In this document: positions 57,497 to 64,000 of the stretch, in pieces
How positions within the stretch are numbered: the first letter of the stretch is position 1
How the letters are laid out: each line of letters starts with the position of its first letter
Source: Crenobacter caeni
GTDB taxonomy: Bacteria; Pseudomonadota; Gammaproteobacteria; Burkholderiales; Chromobacteriaceae
Assembly: GCF_010435965.1 (NCBI RefSeq)
Contig: NZ_JAAGAA010000003.1
Location: 228,635-292,634, forward strand
DNA: 64,000 nucleotides
Direction of reading: 5' to 3'
The notes under the pieces: generated by a model
Databases searched by the model: none
Told to the model about the DNA's origin: nothing
The model's input: only the letters and a program-made list of their open reading frames with translations
Position numbers and translations under genes: made by a program

Positions 57497-58706
57497 CCCG
57501 AACCGGGGCCGTGGGGGCAACGATGGCCCGCCGGATCTTGACGAAGTTTTCCGCCGACTGAACCAGCGGCTCTCCCGATTGCTCGGCGCCAAACCGCCGC
57601 AGGGCACGCCGCCCGAGTCCGGCGGCTCGGCCTTTCCGGGACCGCGCGCGTTCCGTGGCGGCGCCGTCGCCATCGTCGGTGTGCTGGCCGCGCTGTGGCT
57701 GGCCAGCGGTTTTTACGTGGTCGACGCCCGCGAAGAGGGCGTGGTGCTGCGCCTTGGCAGCTACGACCGCACCACCGGCCCGGGCCTGGGCTGGCACCTG
57801 CCGTACCCGTTCGAGAAGGTCGAGATCGTCAACCTGACCGAAGTACGCAGCATCGAAGTCGGCTACCGCGGCAACGCGAAGAACCGCGTGCTCGAAGAGT
57901 CGCTGATGCTGACTGACGACCAGAACATCATCGACGTGCAGCTGTCGGTGCAGTACGACATCAAGGACGCCAAGGACTTCCTGTTCGTCAACGCGGCGAG
58001 CGACCGCGACGCCAAGGACATCGTCAAGCAGGCGACCGAGACCGCGATCCGCGAAGTGGTCGGCCGCAACAAGGTCGACTTCGTGCTCAACGAAGGCCGC
58101 GCGCAGATCGCCGCCGAGACCCAGTCGCTGATCCAGCAGATCGTCGACCGCTACAAGCTCGGCATTCGCATCGCCAAGGTCAACATCAACGACGTGCAGC
58201 CGCCCGAGGCGGTCAGCGCCGCGTTCGACGACGCGGTGAAGGCCGGCCAGGACAAGGAAAAGCTGCGCAACGAGGGCCGTGCCTACGCCAACGGGGTGAT
58301 CCCGAAGGCGCAGGGTCTGGCCGCGCGCCTGACCGAAGAGGCCGAGGGTTACCGCCAGCGTGTGGTCGACAACGCCGAGGGTGAAGCCGCGCGCTTCAAG
58401 TCGGTGCTCACCGAATACCAGAAGGCGCCCAAGGTCACCCGCGAGCGCATGTACTACGACATGATGCAGCAGGTGATGGACAGCTCGTCCAAGGTGATGG
58501 TCGACCAGAAGGCCGGCAGCAACCTGCTCTACCTGCCGCTGGACAAGCTGATGCAGCAGGCGTCGCCGGCTGCCGCGCCGGCTGCCGCTCCCGCGCAGAG
58601 TGCCCGTGTGCAGCCGGAAGCCGAGGCTGCGCCTGCCGCTCCGGTGCGCGGCGGTCGCGACGTTTCCGGCCGCAACGGCCGTTCCGACAACAACAACCAG
58701 GAGTAA
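57483..58706 (+). CDS. hflK: FtsH modulator HflK
   Basis: 407-aa prohibitin/SPFH protein of the HflKC complex around FtsH. Glycine/proline-rich N-terminus, one membrane segment (about 60-78, AVAIVGVLAALWLASGFYVV), SPFH domain with REEGVVLRLGSYDRTTGPGL, coiled coil, and a Pro/Ala tail. ATG at 57483 lies inside the end of hflX. Confidence 0.95.
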
Positions 58707-58709
58707 ACC

Positions 58710-59591
58710 ATGGACAAGCTGATCCCGACCCTGGTCGCCATGGTCGTCGCCCTGCTCTTGCTGTCGATGTCGATGTTCACCGTCGACCAGCGCCAGTACG
58801 CGATGGTCTTCCAGTTTGGTGAAGTGGTCCGCGTGATCACCAAGCCTGGCATCCAGTTCAAGGTGCCGTTCCTGCAGAACGTCCGTTACTACGACCGGCG
58901 CGTGCAGACCATCGACGCCGAGGCGCCGGAGCTCTTCAACACCCGCGAGAAGAAGAACGTGCTGGTCGACAGCTACGTGAAGTGGCGCATCGTCAACGTC
59001 GAGCAGTTCTACAAGAGCGTCGGCGGCAACGAGATGGCTGCAGTGTCGCGCCTCAAGCAGATCATCAACGACGGCCTGCGCGCCGAGTTCGGCCAGAAGG
59101 ACGTCGCCGACGTGATTTCGGGCAAGCGCGAGCAGGTGATGGCTATCGTGCAGAAGCGCGCCGACGCTGAGGCGCGCAAGATGGGCGTCGAAATTGTCGA
59201 CGTGCGCTTAAAGCGTGTCGATTTTCCGGATAAAATCAGCACTTCGGTCTACGAGCGCATGCGCTCGGAGCGCGCTACCGTCGCCAACCAGTTGCGCAGC
59301 GAAGGCGCCGCCGAGTCCGAGCGCATCCGCGCCGACGCCGACCGCCAGAAGGAAGTGATCCTGTCGCAGGCGTACAAGGAAGCGCAGCGCATCAAGGGCG
59401 AGGGCGACGCGAAGGCCGCGGCGGTGTACGCCGAGGCGTTCGGCCGCAACCCCGAGTTCTATTCGTTCTGGCGCAGCATGCAGGCGTACAAGGACTCGTT
59501 CAAGAACAAGAGCGACGTGCTCGTCCTGCAACCCGATTCGGCGTTCTTCAAGTACTTCAAGAACCCGCAGGGGGCAGGCGGCAACAAGTAG
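58710..59591 (+). CDS. hflC: FtsH modulator HflC
   Basis: 293-aa partner of HflK. N-terminal anchor LIPTLVAMVVALLLLSMSMF, SPFH domain (VDQRQYAMVFQFGEVVRVI), coiled coil rich in RADADRQKEVILSQAYKEA. Three bases after hflK; GGAG before the ATG. Confidence 0.96.
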   Translation: MDKLIPTLVAMVVALLLLSMSMFTVDQRQYAMVFQFGEVVRVITKPGIQFKVPFLQNVRYYDRRVQTIDAEAPELFNTREKKNVLVDSYVKWRIVNVEQFYKSVGGNEMAAVSRLKQIINDGLRAEFGQKDVADVISGKREQVMAIVQKRADAEARKMGVEIVDVRLKRVDFPDKISTSVYERMRSERATVANQLRSEGAAESERIRADADRQKEVILSQAYKEAQRIKGEGDAKAAAVYAEAFGRNPEFYSFWRSMQAYKDSFKNKSDVLVLQPDSAFFKYFKNPQGAGGNK

Positions 59592-59610
59592 TCGCAAGAG
59601 GAGAAACGGC

Positions 59611-59667
59611 ACCGGCCGCGCAAGCGGCCGGTTTGACGAAGCCAAGGCGGGATGCGCGTCCCGCCTT
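59611..59667 (+). terminator. Tandem hairpins after hflC
   Basis: Two stems in a row: ACCGGCCGC/GCGGCCGGT (59611-59632) and AAGGCGGGA/TCCCGCCTT (59644-59667), the second followed by TTATTG. Short T tails suggest moderate strength. Confidence 0.65.
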
Positions 59668-59686
59668 TTATTGTGTAGTGAACCCT

Positions 59687-62168
<2,482 letters not shown>

Positions 62169-62179
62169 GGCTGTCATCC

Positions 62180-62204
62180 AAGGCCCGCCTGCCGGCGGGC
62201 CTTT
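62180..62204 (+). terminator. Terminator of purA
   Basis: Ten-base stem AAGGCCCGCC/GGCGGGCCTT with loop TGCC and a short tail TTGTCTT. Confidence 0.75.
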
Positions 62205-62232
62205 GTCTTATCGAACTTCCGCAAGACTATCC

Positions 62233-63603
62233 ATGCATATCCACATCCTCGGCATCTGCGGCACTTTCATGGGCGGCATCGCCGCGATCGCCAAAGAGGC
62301 GGGGCACCGGGTGACCGGTTGCGACGCCAACGTCTACCCGCCGATGAGCACCCAGCTCGAAGCGATGGGCATCGAGCTGATCCAGGGCTTCGACGCCGCG
62401 CAAGTCACGCTCTCGCCCGACCTCTACGTGATCGGCAACGTCGTCTCGCGCGGCAACCCGCTGATGGAGGAAATCCTCGACCGCGGACTGCCTTACGTGT
62501 CCGGCCCGCAGTGGCTGTCCGAGCATGTGCTGCAGGGTCGCTGGGTGCTGGCGGTGGCCGGTACCCACGGCAAGACTACCACCAGCTCGATGCTGGCCTG
62601 GGTGCTCGAGGACGCCGGCCTCGCGCCGGGCTTTCTGATCGGCGGCATCCCCGAGAACTTCGGGGTGTCGGCGCGCCTGCCCGGTGCGCCCGCGCAGGAC
62701 GCGGCAAGCCAGAGCCCCTTCTTCGTGATCGAGGCGGACGAGTACGACACCGCCTTCTTCGACAAGCGCTCGAAGTTCGTCCACTACCGGCCGCGCACCT
62801 GCGTGCTGAACAACCTCGAATTCGACCATGCCGACATCTTCGCCGACCTGGCCGCGATCGAGACCCAGTTCCACCACCTGGTGCGCACCGTACCCGGCAC
62901 GGGTCTGGTCGTCGCCAACGCGCGCGAGGCAGCGCTCGACCGCGTGCTCGCACGCGGCTGCTGGACGCCGGTTGAGGGTTTTGGCGGCGTCGACGCCGGC
63001 TGGCGTGCCGGCGAGGCGGACGCGGCCGGCCACTTCGACGTGTGGCTGGATAATGAAAAGCAGGGCCGGGTGTGCTGGGACCTGTTGGGTGAACACAACC
63101 GGCTGAACGCCCTGGCGGCGATCGCTGCCGCGCGCCACGTCGGCGTCGCGCCGGCCATCGCCATCGACGCGCTGTCCCGCTTCGCCAACGTCAAGCGGCG
63201 CATGGAAGTGAAGGGCGTGGCAAACGGGGTGACCGTGTACGACGACTTCGCGCACCACCCGACGGCGATCGCGACCACCGTCGCCGGCTTGCGCGCGCGC
63301 GTGGGCGACGCGCGCATCCTCGCCGTGCTCGAGCCGCGCTCGAACACCATGAAGCTCGGTACCATGAAGGACGCGCTCGCCGCATCGCTTACGGACGCCG
63401 ACCATGTGTACTGCTTCGACGGCGGCCTGGGCTGGGACGCCGCCGCCGCGCTCGCGCCCTTGGGCGAGCGCGCCGAGTGCCACGGCGAGCTTGACGCGCT
63501 GGTCGCGGCCGTCGCGCGCGACGCGCGAGCCGGCGACCATGTGCTGGTGATGAGCAACGGCGGCTTTGGCGGTGTGCACGGCAAGCTGCTCGCCGCGCTG
63601 TAA
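62233..63603 (+). CDS. mpl: UDP-MurNAc:L-Ala-gamma-D-Glu-meso-DAP ligase
   Basis: 456-aa Mur-ligase-fold enzyme that reattaches the recycled murein tripeptide to UDP-MurNAc. Seen: HILGICGTFMGGIAAIAKEA, ATP loop VAGTHGKTTTSSML, GGIPENFGVSARLPG, and VYDDFAHHPTAIATTV. Full length, intact up to the stop at 63603 despite the nearby insertion sequence. Confidence 0.96.
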   Translation: MHIHILGICGTFMGGIAAIAKEAGHRVTGCDANVYPPMSTQLEAMGIELIQGFDAAQVTLSPDLYVIGNVVSRGNPLMEEILDRGLPYVSGPQWLSEHVLQGRWVLAVAGTHGKTTTSSMLAWVLEDAGLAPGFLIGGIPENFGVSARLPGAPAQDAASQSPFFVIEADEYDTAFFDKRSKFVHYRPRTCVLNNLEFDHADIFADLAAIETQFHHLVRTVPGTGLVVANAREAALDRVLARGCWTPVEGFGGVDAGWRAGEADAAGHFDVWLDNEKQGRVCWDLLGEHNRLNALAAIAAARHVGVAPAIAIDALSRFANVKRRMEVKGVANGVTVYDDFAHHPTAIATTVAGLRARVGDARILAVLEPRSNTMKLGTMKDALAASLTDADHVYCFDGGLGWDAAAALAPLGERAECHGELDALVAAVARDARAGDHVLVMSNGGFGGVHGKLLAAL

Positions 63604-63894
63604 AAGGGGTAGGTTCAAAAATCTATGGTCAGCCTGAACTTTGCAAGGACAGAATCGTGATGAACAATGACAGGGAAGGCTTGCTCTAATCTATCCGGAT
63701 TCCTGATGGGCAGCTATGCCCGATCCATGATGTGAGCCGCTCCTGATGGTCCTAAAAAATGGCTCAGTCTCGAAGACTGTCTTTTGTACCAGGTTGTCCG
63801 TCAGGCCGTGGGCCGGTTGTCGTCATCAGTGTCTGTCGTCGCAAAAGCAGGCTTTCATTCACCGCCGGGGTCTTCCCGGCGGTTTTGTTTCAAT
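63604..63894. other. Noncoding stretch between mpl and the IS110-family transposase
   Basis: 291 bases, visibly less GC-rich than the chromosome to the left, with no credible gene. It contains a GGGCA/TGCCC hairpin near 63702-63716 and a plus-strand terminator at its right end. It may be the mpl 3' region, the noncoding end of the insertion sequence, or both; the boundary cannot be placed without the rest of the element. Confidence 0.6.
63861..63890 (+). terminator. Intrinsic terminator downstream of mpl
   Basis: Nine-base stem ACCGCCGGG/CCCGGCGGT (63861-63869, 63875-63883), five-base loop, T-rich tail TTTGTTT. It ends five bases before the transposase stop on the other strand. Confidence 0.75.
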
Positions 63895-64000
63895 TCAAGG
63901 CGTGGGGCTGGGGCGATACTCGCCGCCTTTGGCGAGAATCGCCCACACGACCCGCGCCAGCTTGTTGGCCAGCGCACAGGCCACGATATTGGCGTGGCGC
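63895..64000 (-). CDS. IS110-family transposase, C-terminal end (cut by window edge)
   Basis: The last 34 codons of a minus-strand gene entering from the right: RHANIVACALANKLARVVWA then ILAKGGEYRPSPTP and TGA. The ACALANKLARVVWAILAKG pattern is typical of the end of IS110/IS116/IS902 transposases, which use a DEDD/serine recombinase and a guide (bridge) RNA. The rest of the element is outside the window. Confidence 0.75.
   Translation of the reverse strand, partial: RHANIVACALANKLARVVWAILAKGGEYRPSPTP

Noticed and set aside
63625..63690. Two tiny open frames after mpl
   Set aside because: Nine to eleven codons, no ribosome site worth naming and no similarity.

Overview
The window is GC-rich, gene-dense chromosomal DNA from a betaproteobacterium, most likely a Neisseriales member of the Chromobacteriaceae type. 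The basis is the gene orders (rpsA-ihfB-lapA-lapB-pyrF-rfaE1-hldD; ndk-rlmN-pilW-rodZ-ispG-hisS-yfgM-bamB-der; hfq-hflX-hflK-hflC-hisZ-purA), a Neisseria-type porin, split heptose kinase RfaE1, a Coq7 ubiquinone hydroxylase and a polar-type flagellar block (FlhF/FlhG). This placement is inference; no 16S gene is present.

Layout. 1-3.1 kb: a truncated unknown gene, ppa, coq7 and a cysteine desulfidase-family gene. 3.2-3.6 kb: a tandemly duplicated tRNA-Glu/tRNA-Arg pair on the minus strand with a strong promoter. 3.7-5.1 kb: an exonuclease/GIY-YIG fusion. 5.1-12.2 kb: minus-strand flagellar operon flhB-flhA-flhF-flhG-fliA-motC. 12.4-13.7 kb: thyA-folA. 13.8-17.8 kb: a GntR regulator, a porin and metY, separated by two long noncoding gaps that hold the best RNA candidates. 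17.8-22.8 kb: lemA with a GIDE-type membrane protein, a DUF2520 gene, pncB, an RsmI-like methylase and maf. 22.8-31.3 kb: yceD-rpmF-plsX-fabH-fabD-fabG-acpP-fabF followed by pabB-pabC. 31.3-35.7 kb: DUF4936 gene, tyrA, cytochrome b561, a MazG-like gene, aroA and divergent cmk. 35.7-42.1 kb: rpsA to hldD (translation, LPS quality control, heptose synthesis, pyrimidines). 42.2-43.7 kb: a convergent AraC regulator/LysE exporter pair, each broken by one frameshift. 43.8-63.6 kb: cysM, zapE, a SPOR gene, the ndk-der block, the hfq-purA block and mpl. At the right edge the end of an IS110-family transposase enters the window.

Most genes are housekeeping: type II fatty-acid synthesis with ribosomal protein L32, folate and thymidylate (thyA, folA, pabB, pabC), aromatic amino acids (tyrA, aroA), envelope assembly (bamB, lapA/lapB, rodZ, mpl, heptose genes) and RNA-based regulation (hfq).

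The most interesting signal is not a protein. In the 533-bp gap between porin and metY there is a perfect FNR box (TTGAT-N4-ATCAA), a near-consensus sigma-70 promoter about 60 bp downstream of its centre, an 80-nt hairpin-rich stretch with no ORF, and an intrinsic terminator, all in one direction. This reads as an oxygen-responsive small RNA. A second, weaker RNA candidate ends at an orphan terminator near 14.78 kb. Other points of note are an FlhG with a degraded ATP-binding loop but an intact FlhF-activating motif, a MotA paralogue without a MotB-type partner, a compensatory base-pair change between the duplicated tRNA-Arg genes, a homopolymer T tract inside the acpP promoter spacer, and a fused terminator/promoter between fabF and pabB.
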